A stretch of DNA of 64,000 nucleotides from Caproicibacter sp002399225 (GTDB lineage: Bacteria; Bacillota; Clostridia; Oscillospirales; Acutalibacteraceae): positions 29,311 to 93,310 of the forward strand of contig DAIOKN010000007.1 in assembly GCA_036756705.1 (NCBI GenBank), written 5' to 3'. The first letter of the stretch is position 1; every line of letters starts with the position of its first letter. Of the stretch, positions 24,871 through 32,971 are shown piece after piece. A program made the position numbers and the translations under genes. The notes beneath the pieces are model-generated. The model was not told the DNA's origin, made no database searches, and saw only the letters and a program-made list of their open reading frames with translations.

Positions 24871-24907
24871 AAAATGCCTGCTTTTCTTAGAGAAAAGCAG
24901 GCATTTT
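24871..24907 (-). terminator. Terminator after mrp
   Basis: A perfect 17-bp stem (AAAATGCCTGCTTTTCT and its complement, 3-nt loop), followed on the minus strand by GTTTTTTG. Confidence 0.9.
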
Positions 24908-24918
24908 AAAAGAATAAA

Positions 24919-25758
24919 TTAATTTTTACTCAGCCGCTCCACTGCATCGGTAGCGTTCGAAAGCCAGGGAGCTTCAATCTGCTCCACTTCCCCCGCATCA
25001 CATTTCGCGGCAACCTGAGGATCAAGCGGGCATCTGCCCAAAACTTTCAGCCCAAATTTCTGAGCTGTCTGCTCCACATGGCTTTTCCCGAAAACAGAAA
25101 TTTCCTTTCCACAATCCGGGCATTTAACATAGCTCATATTTTCCACGATACCGAGAATTGGCACTTTCATCATTTTTGCCATAGATACCGCCTTGGAAAC
25201 AATCATGGAAACCAGCTCCTGCGGCGAAGTAACGATGACAATTCCGCTTACCGGGATCGACTGAAACACAGTCAGCGGAACATCGCCGGTGCCCGGCGGC
25301 ATATCGACGAACAGGAAATTAACGTCCTTCCAGATCACATCCGTCCAAAACTGCTTGACTACATTTGCGATCATCGGTCCGCGCCAAACGACAGGCGCGC
25401 TCTCATCTTCCAGCAACAAATTAACAGAAATGATGTCGATTCCCGTGCGAGTGGTTGCTGGCAGAATTCCCTCGTCATTCCCCATCGCGTGCTGGTGAAC
25501 ACCAAAAATCTTCGGAATCGACGGCCCGGTGATATCCGCATCCAAGACACCGGTGTGATAGCCGCGGCGGTTGAGCTGCACCGCCAGCAGCGAAGTCATC
25601 AGGCTTTTCCCCACACCGCCCTTTCCACTGACAACGCCGATCACATGGTCGATCTTGCTCTTTGAATTCGGTTTTTCAAGAAAACTCTGCGGTTTGTCGC
25701 GCGATGTGCATGATTCCCCGCAGGATGAACAGTCATGGCTGCAATTTTCTGCGCTCAT
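24919..25758 (-). CDS. mrp: Mrp/NBP35-type Fe-S carrier ATPase
   Basis: Mrp (ApbC) proteins bind and transfer 4Fe-4S clusters. 279 residues: deviant Walker A GVVSGKGGVGKSLMTS (near residue 42), DADITGPSIP, and the C-terminal cluster motif KCPDCGK (near 213). The usual N-terminal DUF59 domain is absent and replaced by a short Cys-rich leader (CSHDCSSCGESC), as in NBP35-like forms. ATG at 25758 has AAGGAG 10 nt upstream; TTG at 25764 is an alternative. Confidence 0.93.
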   Translation of the reverse strand: MSAENCSHDCSSCGESCTSRDKPQSFLEKPNSKSKIDHVIGVVSGKGGVGKSLMTSLLAVQLNRRGYHTGVLDADITGPSIPKIFGVHQHAMGNDEGILPATTRTGIDIISVNLLLEDESAPVVWRGPMIANVVKQFWTDVIWKDVNFLFVDMPPGTGDVPLTVFQSIPVSGIVIVTSPQELVSMIVSKAVSMAKMMKVPILGIVENMSYVKCPDCGKEISVFGKSHVEQTAQKFGLKVLGRCPLDPQVAAKCDAGEVEQIEAPWLSNATDAVERLSKN

Positions 25759-25798
25759 CTTCAATAACTCCTTTTCACGACATACGGACTCTTGTTCT

Positions 25799-25827
25799 AT
25801 TTTAAGATTCTATACTAAATTTGTCAA
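25799..25827 (-). promoter_or_regulatory. SigmaA promoter of mrp
   Basis: TTGACA, 17 bp, TAAAAT on the minus strand, directly at the 3' end of gpsA. Confidence 0.7.
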
Positions 25828-26790
25828 CTAAAATTCCATTTTAATGCTGCGTAAAAATAAGTCGGAAAGGACCCGGTTCGGTTCTTCCCCTTTGTTGATA
25901 ACACGGTCGACCGCATTGCTGATGGGCAGGTCGGCGTGATACCGCTCCCCCAGAACCAGCATTGCCTTCGTGGTCTCCACCCCCTCGGCCAGCTCTCCAT
26001 ACGGCTCCCCGCGTACCAAGGATTCCCCAAAGCGCCGATTATGACTGTAGGGAGAAAAGACGGTTGCCTCATAATCTCCCAGATGCGCAAGGCCGTAGGC
26101 CGTGATTTCATTGCCGCCCATCTTGCGGATCAATCTGGCAATTTCCCGCGTTCCGCGCGACATTAATGCGCCTTTGAGCGCAGTCTTGTCTAAACCGTCC
26201 AGCATTCCGGCAGCTATGCCAATTACATTTTTGGAAGCCGCTCCGATTTCATTGCCGAGCAGATCGCTGCCGTAGTAAAAGCGAATCAGGTCGCTGGAAA
26301 ACAGCCTGACCAGCTCTTTCTTTAAGGACATGGAGCGGCTGTCGATTACCATGCAGTTCGGGATTCCCCGTAAAAAATCCTGTACATGGCCAGGCCCGAC
26401 CCAAATAGCGACCGGTGTGTCCGGCTTGTACTCCTCAAAGATCTGAGTCAGGCGCTTTCCTGTGCCCGACTCCAGCCCTTTCATGCAGAGAACGACGGCC
26501 TTTCCCTCAAGGTTGAAGGAGGAGAGCTGCTGCATCAGGGAACGAAACGACTGCGCTCCAATCGAGATCACGAGGATCTGTGAGGCGGCCGCTTCCTCGA
26601 GATCCGAAGTCAGCACCACCCGGTCGCTCAGACTGACAAGCCCGTTGGTTCTGTTCCGGTGCAGAACGGCAAGCTTTTGAGAACTCTGCCTGCCATACAG
26701 CGTGACGTGATACCCAATGCTGTCTAGATACCATGCGAGGAAGCTTCCCCAGCGACCGCAGCCAATGATAGAAATCCGCAATCCAACCAT
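25828..26790 (-). CDS. gpsA: Glycerol-3-phosphate dehydrogenase (NAD(P)+)
   Basis: GpsA reduces dihydroxyacetone phosphate to sn-glycerol-3-phosphate for phospholipid synthesis. 320 residues: N-terminal Rossmann motif IIGCGRWGSFLAWYL, VLCMKGLE, and the catalytic-Lys region AASKNVIGIAAGMLDGL (near residue 190). The ATG at 26790 directly abuts GGGAG; a TTG three codons later (26781) would have better spacing. It has its own unit between two terminators/promoters. Confidence 0.93.
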   Translation of the reverse strand: MVGLRISIIGCGRWGSFLAWYLDSIGYHVTLYGRQSSQKLAVLHRNRTNGLVSLSDRVVLTSDLEEAAASQILVISIGAQSFRSLMQQLSSFNLEGKAVVLCMKGLESGTGKRLTQIFEEYKPDTPVAIWVGPGHVQDFLRGIPNCMVIDSRSMSLKKELVRLFSSDLIRFYYGSDLLGNEIGAASKNVIGIAAGMLDGLDKTALKGALMSRGTREIARLIRKMGGNEITAYGLAHLGDYEATVFSPYSHNRRFGESLVRGEPYGELAEGVETTKAMLVLGERYHADLPISNAVDRVINKGEEPNRVLSDLFLRSIKMEF

Positions 26791-26824
26791 CTCCCGATTT
26801 TAGTATATCAGTATCATAGCAAAA

Positions 26825-26858
26825 AAAACGGGAGCGGACAACTGTCCGCTCCCGTTTT
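26825..26858 (-). terminator. Terminator after the trp ABC operon
   Basis: An 11-bp stem CGGGAGCGGAC / GTCCGCTCCCG, flanked by A-run and T-run so that it can work in both directions. On the minus strand it lies 100 nt beyond the ATPase stop. Confidence 0.85.
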
Positions 26859-26957
26859 TTAACGATTTTGATTTTTTCATCCGTCAAACACCCCTATAAA
26901 AAGATGGCACTCGCCCGTATCCGGCAGGAGAATCACAATCAGCTTTCCCACAGTTTT

Positions 26958-27773
26958 TTACAGATTATCGACCTCTTCCACGCTGATTTCATTGAACCGG
27001 GCCGTCAGATCACGGAGTTCCAGAGCATCTTTTTCTCCGTCGCAGACATCCAGAACCAGTCTGCCGTGGTGCATCATCACAAGGCGGTCGCCGTATGCCA
27101 GAGCAAAGCGCAGATTGTGCGTCACCATCAGTACCGTTAAATGCTTTTCCCTCACAAATCGTAACGTCATCTCCATCACGTTTTTACTGGAAGACGGGTC
27201 GAGCGCCGCCGTGTGCTCATCCAGAATCAGCAGATCGATCGGCGTCATGGTGCAGACCAGCAGCGCCAGCGCCTGCCGTTGACCGCCCGAAAGACTGGCA
27301 ACCGGCAGGTCGAGCTGATTTTCCAGACCGAGCTTCAGCAGTTCCAGCTTTGACCGGTACTCATCGATTGTTTTTCGGTTGATCCCGCGTGAAAGGCCGT
27401 ATCGTTTCCCTTTGTGATCGGCAAGCGACAGGTTCTCGAGGATGGTCAGTTGCGGGCAGGTGCCAAGTGCCGGGTCCTGAAACACGCGGCCGATCCGGCG
27501 GGATCGGAGATGTTCCGGCACCCGGGTGATGTTTTTCCCCCCGAGCAAAATTTCCCCCGAATCCGGCTCCTCCCCGCCGCAAAGAAGATTTAACAGGGTC
27601 GTTTTTCCGGAGCCGTTGCTGCCGATCATACAGACAAAGCAACCCTGAGCGACAGAAAAATGAAAATCCTGAAACAGCTTTAATTCGCTGACGGAACCTC
27701 GATTGAAAGTTTTATCAATATGACGCATCTCCAGCAGTGGAGTCCCGCGTTCAGACCTGCGTTCTGGCAACAT
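26958..27773 (-). CDS. trpZ: ABC transporter ATPase, probable tryptophan importer
   Basis: 271 residues with Walker A GSNGSGKTTLLNL (near residue 52), signature LSGGQRQALAL and Walker B LLILDEHTAALDP; the D-loop and His switch (MVTHN) are present. It overlaps the end of the permease gene by 23 nt. The gene set (lipoprotein of the ABC_sub_bind type, BPD_transp_2 permease, ATPase) corresponds to TrpXYZ of streptococci. The substrate is inferred from the UGG specifier of the T-box upstream, not from the protein. Confidence 0.85.
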   Translation of the reverse strand: MLPERRSERGTPLLEMRHIDKTFNRGSVSELKLFQDFHFSVAQGCFVCMIGSNGSGKTTLLNLLCGGEEPDSGEILLGGKNITRVPEHLRSRRIGRVFQDPALGTCPQLTILENLSLADHKGKRYGLSRGINRKTIDEYRSKLELLKLGLENQLDLPVASLSGGQRQALALLVCTMTPIDLLILDEHTAALDPSSSKNVMEMTLRFVREKHLTVLMVTHNLRFALAYGDRLVMMHHGRLVLDVCDGEKDALELRDLTARFNEISVEEVDNL

Positions 27774-28665
27774 GCCTTTTCCTCCTTCCCGTCGGCATGG
27801 TTTTGTTGGCCACCAGCACGATGGTGAGCAATACCGCCATGAGCAGCTTCATGTAGTTGGTTGGCAGCCCGAGCTGCAAAGCGATCATCAGCACACCGCG
27901 GTACAGAACCGCGCCCAGCACGACCGCCGTGGTGGACCGCAAAAATTTGATCCCGGAGAAAAGATTGATCCCCACGATAACGGCGGCAAGCCCCAGCACG
28001 ATCATGCCGGTGCCGCAGTAAATATCAGCGGATTCTTCCCGCTGGGAAAGGATGCACCCCGAAAGAGCCGCCAGACCGTTGCCCAGCATCAGGCCCAGAA
28101 TTTTCATGTTGCCGGGATCTTTTCCCAGCGACACGACATATCTCGGGTTATCCCCGGCAGCGCGCAGAAGCAGGCCTGATTTTGTTTTCAGATACAGGTC
28201 AAGCAGAATTTTAATCGCCAGGCAGAACAGGAATGCCACCGTGAGCGCCCGCAGGGTATTTTGAGAATCCGGGATCAGCGCCGCAGGCCCGGAGGTATAA
28301 ATGGTCGGCTGATTGTAAAACGCCTTGACTGCGCTACCGGAGGTAATGGCGAGGTTGACGCTCCATAAAGCCGTCATCACCAAAATTCCGGAAAGCAGGT
28401 CGGTAATCCGCAGCTTAACATGCAGCAGTCCCGTCACCCCGCCGGCTGCAGCCCCGCAGAGAAATGCCGCAAGGCACGCGAACCACGGATTCAGTCCGGA
28501 AGCGATCATCACGCCGGCCACGCACGAACCGAGCGGAAACGTCCCTTCCACCGTAAGATCCGGAAAATTCAGCACCTGGTAGGTCACATAAATTCCAAGG
28601 GCCATAATTCCGTAGACAAACCCTTCTTGCAGCACACTGACCAAGATTTCAAAAAAGACATTCAT
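27751..28665 (-). CDS. trpY: ABC transporter permease, probable tryptophan importer
   Basis: 304 residues with 8-9 hydrophobic segments of the branched-chain amino-acid/ribose permease fold (BPD_transp_2). Visible markers are GIYVTYQVLNFPDLTVEGTF at the N-terminus and ILGLMLGNGLAALSGCIL in the middle. It sits between the binding-protein and ATPase genes, overlapping the latter. Confidence 0.85.
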   Translation of the reverse strand: MNVFFEILVSVLQEGFVYGIMALGIYVTYQVLNFPDLTVEGTFPLGSCVAGVMIASGLNPWFACLAAFLCGAAAGGVTGLLHVKLRITDLLSGILVMTALWSVNLAITSGSAVKAFYNQPTIYTSGPAALIPDSQNTLRALTVAFLFCLAIKILLDLYLKTKSGLLLRAAGDNPRYVVSLGKDPGNMKILGLMLGNGLAALSGCILSQREESADIYCGTGMIVLGLAAVIVGINLFSGIKFLRSTTAVVLGAVLYRGVLMIALQLGLPTNYMKLLMAVLLTIVLVANKTMPTGRRKRHVARTQV

Positions 28666-28695
28666 ATCATTTGTCCCCGCTTCCCATCCATGGTA

Positions 28696-29733
28696 TTATC
28701 CGGCAATTTTTTCCGCGCTGGAATATGCTTTCGGCAGGGAAATTCCAAGCTGCTGCATCACTTTTTTGTTGTAAACCGGTTTTCCGTCCTGAACGGTGTA
28801 AACCGAGAGATCCGCCGCCTTGACCGTGCCGTTCAGAATCTTTGCGGCCATTTTGCCGGTTTGTTCACCCAAAACTACATAGTCGATGCCGACTGTAGCG
28901 AGGCAGCCGTTTTTGACCTGTTCCACCTCAGAGCCAAAAATTGGAATTTTCGCCTCATTTGCCGCTTGCAGCAAGCCTGGCAGGTGGTTGACGACATTAT
29001 TGTCGGTGAAATTGTTGATGCAGTCCACCTTTTTAGAAATCAGCGTCTTCATTCCGGGTTCCACATCGGAAGAGCCGGTTACGCCGACGTCGATCACTTC
29101 AAACCCGTATTTCGGCGCGAGGCGCTGAAAAGTCTTCAGGCTGGCAGTGGAATTCGGTTCGCTGGTGGTATGAAGTACGCCGATTTTTTTTGCATGCGGT
29201 AAAAACGCGCGGATTAGTTTAAGCTGGCTTTCCAGCGGCAGAATATCGGCAGAACCGGTGCAGTTGACTCCCGGCTTCGCAAGCGATTTGACAATACCCG
29301 CCCCGACCGGGTCACCGACGGCGGTGAAAACGGTGGGAATCTTCGTCGGGTTTGCCGCACCGTACAGCGCCATTGCAGCCGGGGTTGCAATTCCCATGAC
29401 CAAATCGTAATTTTTGGCCACCATGGTCTTGGCTATCGTCTGGGCATTATTGGCATCCGCCTGGGAATTCTGAAAATCTATCGTCAGATTTTTCCCTTTC
29501 TCATAGCCGGATTCCTTGAGGCCTTTCATAAAGCCGGTGTAGCAGTTATCGAGCGATGGATTGACAGCATACTCGATGACCCCGATGGATTTGTAAGCCT
29601 TTGACTGCGCACCGCCGGATTTCCCGGCGGGAATGGCGGATGATGCGGAGCCGCCGGAAGAACAGGCGCCAAACGCCCCGGAAAGGAGAATGGCTAAAGC
29701 CGCCGCAGTCAGCTTTTTTGCAAAATTTTTCAT
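28696..29733 (-). CDS. trpX: ABC substrate-binding lipoprotein, probable tryptophan binder
   Basis: 345 residues. A lipoprotein signal peptide (MKNFAKKLTAAALAILLSG then lipobox FGAC) anchors it outside the membrane. The mature part (GVIEYAVNPSLDNCYTGFMK, later GIDYVVLGEQTGKMAAKIL) is the ABC_sub_bind type typical of TrpX. The open frame extends to 29955, but the Met at 29731-29733 has GGAGGG upstream and yields the proper signal peptide. First structural gene behind the T-box. Confidence 0.88.
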   Translation of the reverse strand: MKNFAKKLTAAALAILLSGAFGACSSGGSASSAIPAGKSGGAQSKAYKSIGVIEYAVNPSLDNCYTGFMKGLKESGYEKGKNLTIDFQNSQADANNAQTIAKTMVAKNYDLVMGIATPAAMALYGAANPTKIPTVFTAVGDPVGAGIVKSLAKPGVNCTGSADILPLESQLKLIRAFLPHAKKIGVLHTTSEPNSTASLKTFQRLAPKYGFEVIDVGVTGSSDVEPGMKTLISKKVDCINNFTDNNVVNHLPGLLQAANEAKIPIFGSEVEQVKNGCLATVGIDYVVLGEQTGKMAAKILNGTVKAADLSVYTVQDGKPVYNKKVMQQLGISLPKAYSSAEKIAG

Positions 29734-29852
29734 ACAAAACGCCCTCCAGAGATTCAAAATTATTATGGTTTCTCTTAAAATTAGGCTTTCGCCACCAGCC
29801 GTCCGGCATCGGAACCACCTCCTTCCTTTTGAAAACCAGCGAAAAGGCAAAC

Positions 29853-30132
29853 AAAAAAGCCCTTGCCCCTGCAAACACAGGGACAAGAGCCTAAAACTCC
29901 TGCGGTACCACCCACATTGGCGTAAAGAACGCCCTCTCGCTCCATACACCGACATGTATGCTTCCTTGGTAACGGGTGAAGATCCCGTCAGGCACTACTT
30001 GGCTCCCGCCTTTCGTCCCGCCCTCATAAGTCCATTCCTCCGATCCGTTTTTACCGCAATCTCACCGTCAGCGGCTCTCTTTTTGAAAAACGAAAGTCCG
30101 AAGTACTATTCTTACTCGCCGGTTTTTATATT
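29853..30132 (-). promoter_or_regulatory. T-box riboswitch, tryptophan (UGG specifier)
   Basis: The leader carries the T-box core GGGTGGTACCGC (29901-29915 region, minus strand), an upstream Stem I with the loop-E halves AGTA and GAA, and directly after GAA the triplet TGG (30032-30034), the place of the specifier codon. A terminator stem GCCCTTGCCCCTG / CAGGGACAAGAGC (29859-29890) with six T follows. Uncharged tRNA-Trp should stabilise the antiterminator and switch on the transporter operon. Confidence 0.92.
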
Positions 30133-30138
30133 GGTAGT

Positions 30139-30167
30139 ATTATATGCTGACGAACTGTTTTTGTCAA
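30139..30167 (-). promoter_or_regulatory. Perfect consensus promoter of the T-box operon
   Basis: TTGACA, 17 bp, TATAAT on the minus strand. Transcription should start near 30132, just ahead of T-box Stem I. Confidence 0.9.
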
Positions 30168-30209
30168 GGCTTTTTGCATTGCCGCACAATGGCAAGTGGA
30201 ATCAGCCGA

Positions 30210-30239
30210 TTACATTTTGCTCTGTTCTTATGGTATAAT
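30210..30239 (+). promoter_or_regulatory. Promoter for the cytidylate-kinase-like gene
   Basis: TTACAT, 18 bp, TATAAT, about 40 nt before the gene; divergent from the T-box promoter. Confidence 0.6.
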
Positions 30240-30280
30240 GAAATGAAACCGGACGGTGAGAAAAAGCGGAGGGACGCAAA

Positions 30281-30907
30281 ATGAAAACAGTCATTACCAT
30301 TGCACGGCAGTATGGAAGCGGCGGCAGAGAAATCGGACAAAGGCTGGCCCACAGGTTTTCCATCCCGTTTTACGACCGGGCACTGATCGCCGAAGCGGCC
30401 AGACAAAGCGGGTGGAGCCGCGAGATTCTGGAACAGGCGGATGAAAAGTCCGGGAACAACCTTCTTCATGCAATGATGCTGGGGAATTATTCCTATGCTG
30501 ACAGCCCGGCCGAACGTCTGCCAATCAACGACAGGCTTTTTCAACTTCAGGTAAAGCTGATCTGCAAAGCCGCCGATACCGGGCCGTGCGTGATCGTTGG
30601 GCGCTGCGCCGACGACATCCTGCGCGGCCGAAAAGACGTGATGAGTCTGTTTTTGTACGCCGACCTGACATTTCGGAAAGAGCGCGCAGTCAGGGAATAC
30701 AACATTCAGGCAAAAGATGCTGCTGGCTGGATGGCCAAAAAGGACAAACAGCGTGCCAGCTACTATCATTTTTATACGGATCGCCGGTGGGGAGAAAGTG
30801 AAAATTATCACCTTTGCATCAATTCTTCCTGTCTTGGCCTTGCAGGGACGGAAGCACTGATCACCCGGGCGGTGGAATTATATGAAAAGCGGGCAATGCA
30901 GGAATAA
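30281..30907 (+). CDS. Cytidylate kinase-like family protein
   Basis: 208 residues beginning MKTVITIARQYGSGGREIGQ: the P-loop variant of the cytidylate-kinase-2 family (Cytidylate_kin_2). RCADDILRGRKDVMSLFLYA and a C-terminal YYHFYTDRRWG region also fit. These proteins are widespread in clostridia and their true substrate is not settled. GGAGGG precedes the ATG. It lies 53 nt upstream of the DUF1540 gene, so they are probably cotranscribed. Confidence 0.85.
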   Translation: MKTVITIARQYGSGGREIGQRLAHRFSIPFYDRALIAEAARQSGWSREILEQADEKSGNNLLHAMMLGNYSYADSPAERLPINDRLFQLQVKLICKAADTGPCVIVGRCADDILRGRKDVMSLFLYADLTFRKERAVREYNIQAKDAAGWMAKKDKQRASYYHFYTDRRWGESENYHLCINSSCLGLAGTEALITRAVELYEKRAMQE

Positions 30908-30960
30908 TTCTTCAATAGCGGCACAAAATAAGGAAAAATTTAAAAACGAGGTGCCGTAAT

Positions 30961-31308
30961 ATGACGAATTTGCATTGTGAAGTAAACAATTGTGGAAACA
31001 ACAAGGATAATTTCTGCTGCCGGCCGGATATCATGGTGGGCGGCCCGCGTTCCGGTGCAAGCGCCCAGACCTACTGCGCCAATTTTGTCGACGTACAGGA
31101 CAGCAGCGGAATGCCGCAGAATGCGGTCGATCAGACCTCGCCGAACCCATCCCTCGACATTCATTGCGAAGCAGAAAAATGCGTTTATAACCAGAACCGA
31201 GCCTGCAGTGCAGATACCATCAGCATCCGCACAAACCGAGCCAGCAACGGCCAGATGAAAACAGAATGTGCATCGTTTCAGGGTAAAGACGGCTGCTCCG
31301 AAAGGTAG
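30961..31308 (+). CDS. Protein with two DUF1540 repeats
   Basis: 115 residues. Two Cys-containing repeats, starting LHCEVNNCGNNKDNFC and IHCEAEKCVYNQNRAC, each continue to a final Cys near the segment's end (TYCANF, TECASF). The four-Cys units match DUF1540, probably a metal-binding fold, often seen in sporulating clostridia. Function is unknown. A terminator follows directly. Confidence 0.88.
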   Translation: MTNLHCEVNNCGNNKDNFCCRPDIMVGGPRSGASAQTYCANFVDVQDSSGMPQNAVDQTSPNPSLDIHCEAEKCVYNQNRACSADTISIRTNRASNGQMKTECASFQGKDGCSER

Positions 31309-31331
31309 GATGTCAGCTGCCCCAAATTCCG

Positions 31332-31362
31332 GCATGGCTGCAAAAGCAGCCATGCTTTTTTT
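31332..31362 (+). terminator. Terminator after the DUF1540 gene
   Basis: A 10-bp perfect stem GCATGGCTGC / GCAGCCATGC with AAAA loop and seven T. Confidence 0.93.
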
Positions 31363-31427
31363 ATGATCTGATAATGAAACGGAAAGATTTTTCATACTAT
31401 ACTTTGGTTACGTTTCTGACAGAATGG

Positions 31428-31457
31428 TTGAAATTGGAATCTTTTCTATGTTATACT
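31428..31457 (+). promoter_or_regulatory. Promoter of the SGNH-DUF4358 pair
   Basis: TTGAAA, 18 bp, TATACT, about 30 nt before the first gene. Confidence 0.7.
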
Positions 31458-31487
31458 ATCAATAGGGAATTTTAGGAGGGAAAAAGG

Positions 31488-32402
31488 ATGAAACTGCGGC
31501 ATTTGGCTGTTTCCATCCTGATCAGCGTCGGATTGCTGGCAGGCTGCCGGGGCGCGGGGGGCATGGTGCCTGCCGGCTTCAATTTGCTTTCCGCTTCGGC
31601 GGTTCCTGCAATGGAATCCACCGGATATTTTCCCAGTTACAGTTCTTGCCCGCAGACGGAAACGGCAAGCAAAGCAACTTCCCGCATCCCCGGCACCGCT
31701 TGGAAATCGGCGTCTTCCGCCGTCTCCGCCGCCGCATATGTACCGCCGCTTTTGCATTGTGCGGGGCAAAGCGCAGAGGTCTCCCCTTCTTTTTTAGACC
31801 ATGCAGTTTTTGTAGGCGACTCCGTCACGCTGAAACTGAAAAATTATGTGACAAAACAGAGGAAAACCGAACCGGGATTTTTCGGCACCGCCGCTTTTCT
31901 CGCCGCCGGCGGCATGGGCAGCGGAAATGCCCTGAAGCCGCTTGGCAAAGACTCCATTCACCCCTCGTATAATGGAGAAAAGAAACTGCTGGAGGACAGC
32001 GCTGCGGCGATGGGGGCAAAAAAAGTATACCTGATGCTCGGCATCAACGATATCGCGCCTTACGGCGTAAAGGGTGCGGCGCAAAATCTGGAAAAGCTGT
32101 CCCTCCGCTTCTGCACCAAGATCCCGGGCGTTAAAATTTACATTCAGTCTGCGACCCCAATGCTCGCGGATAAGCAGAAAAAGACACTGAGCAACCAAAA
32201 TCTGGAACGTTACAACAAGCTGGTCTCAGAATTCTGCGAAAAAGACGGATGGTATTTTGTGGATGTCGCATCCGCGATGCGGGACGGCACCGGGGCTCTG
32301 AAACGCGAATATTGCAGCGACCCGAATGATTTGGGGCTGCACTTTACGGATACTGCCTGCAAAGTCTGGATTCACTATATTCTGACACATACCGGAGGTT
32401 GA
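31488..32402 (+). CDS. SGNH/GDSL-type hydrolase lipoprotein
   Basis: 304 residues. Signal peptide with lipobox LLAGC (Cys near residue 20), then a low-complexity Ser/Ala linker to about residue 100. The esterase fold follows: block I VFVGDSVTLK (catalytic Ser), block III LGINDIAPYG, and the terminal Asp/His block DLGLHFTDTACK. Substrate is probably an acyl or acetyl ester of a cell-envelope polymer, by analogy. It is followed 7 nt later by a DUF4358 lipoprotein, a repeated pairing in clostridia. Confidence 0.87.
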   Translation: MKLRHLAVSILISVGLLAGCRGAGGMVPAGFNLLSASAVPAMESTGYFPSYSSCPQTETASKATSRIPGTAWKSASSAVSAAAYVPPLLHCAGQSAEVSPSFLDHAVFVGDSVTLKLKNYVTKQRKTEPGFFGTAAFLAAGGMGSGNALKPLGKDSIHPSYNGEKKLLEDSAAAMGAKKVYLMLGINDIAPYGVKGAAQNLEKLSLRFCTKIPGVKIYIQSATPMLADKQKKTLSNQNLERYNKLVSEFCEKDGWYFVDVASAMRDGTGALKREYCSDPNDLGLHFTDTACKVWIHYILTHTGG

Positions 32403-32409
32403 CGCCGAG

Positions 32410-32880
32410 ATGAAACGCATCTCTCTTGTTCTTCTTGCACTTGCAGCAGCCTTGTTCTTCTGGTCCGGCTGCGCCGCCAAATCCACTTTCAAAGAAGCGG
32501 ATCTCTCAAAGGTGATGGCGGCGATGAAACAGAAGATCACCAACACGCAGATGATGGATCTTTCTTCCGGAGACCTGACACCCACCTATGGAATTGCGGA
32601 CAAGGACGTCAGACAGTTTGCCGCCTATGTGGATTCCACAGGCACCAAAGGGGACGAGATCCTCCTTTTTGAGGGAACCGGCAGGGAGGCCGCCGACCGG
32701 GTTGAAAAGAGGCTTGACGACCGTTATCACCAGAAAGAAGTTGAAATGAAGGATTACCTGCCGAAGGAATATGCCGTGCTGCAAAAGTGCAAGGTGGAAC
32801 GCGACGGCAATTTTGTCGCGCTGATCGTTTCCCCGCAATACAAAACTCTGGAACAGATTTACCAGAAAGCTCTGAAATAA
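32410..32880 (+). CDS. DUF4358 lipoprotein
   Basis: 156 residues with a lipobox (WSGC near residue 21). The mature domain (LSSGDLTPTYGIADKDVRQF, then EILLFEG and VEKRLDDRYHQKE) is DUF4358, function unknown. It is translationally close to the SGNH hydrolase gene, so the two likely act together at the membrane surface. Confidence 0.85.
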   Translation: MKRISLVLLALAAALFFWSGCAAKSTFKEADLSKVMAAMKQKITNTQMMDLSSGDLTPTYGIADKDVRQFAAYVDSTGTKGDEILLFEGTGREAADRVEKRLDDRYHQKEVEMKDYLPKEYAVLQKCKVERDGNFVALIVSPQYKTLEQIYQKALK

Positions 32881-32885
32881 ACGGG

Positions 32886-32946
32886 GTCTGCTCCAAAACA
32901 TCGCCGGAGAAGATTTCTCCGGCGATGTTTTGGAGCAGACTTTTTT
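32886..32946 (+). terminator. Very long perfect hairpin terminator
   Basis: A 25-bp perfect stem (starts GTCTGCTCCAAAACATCG) with a 5-nt loop and six T on the plus strand. It closes the lipoprotein pair and separates it from convergent pfkA. Confidence 0.93.
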
Positions 32947-32971
32947 CATCACAAGCGCTGGCAGAATCCAT

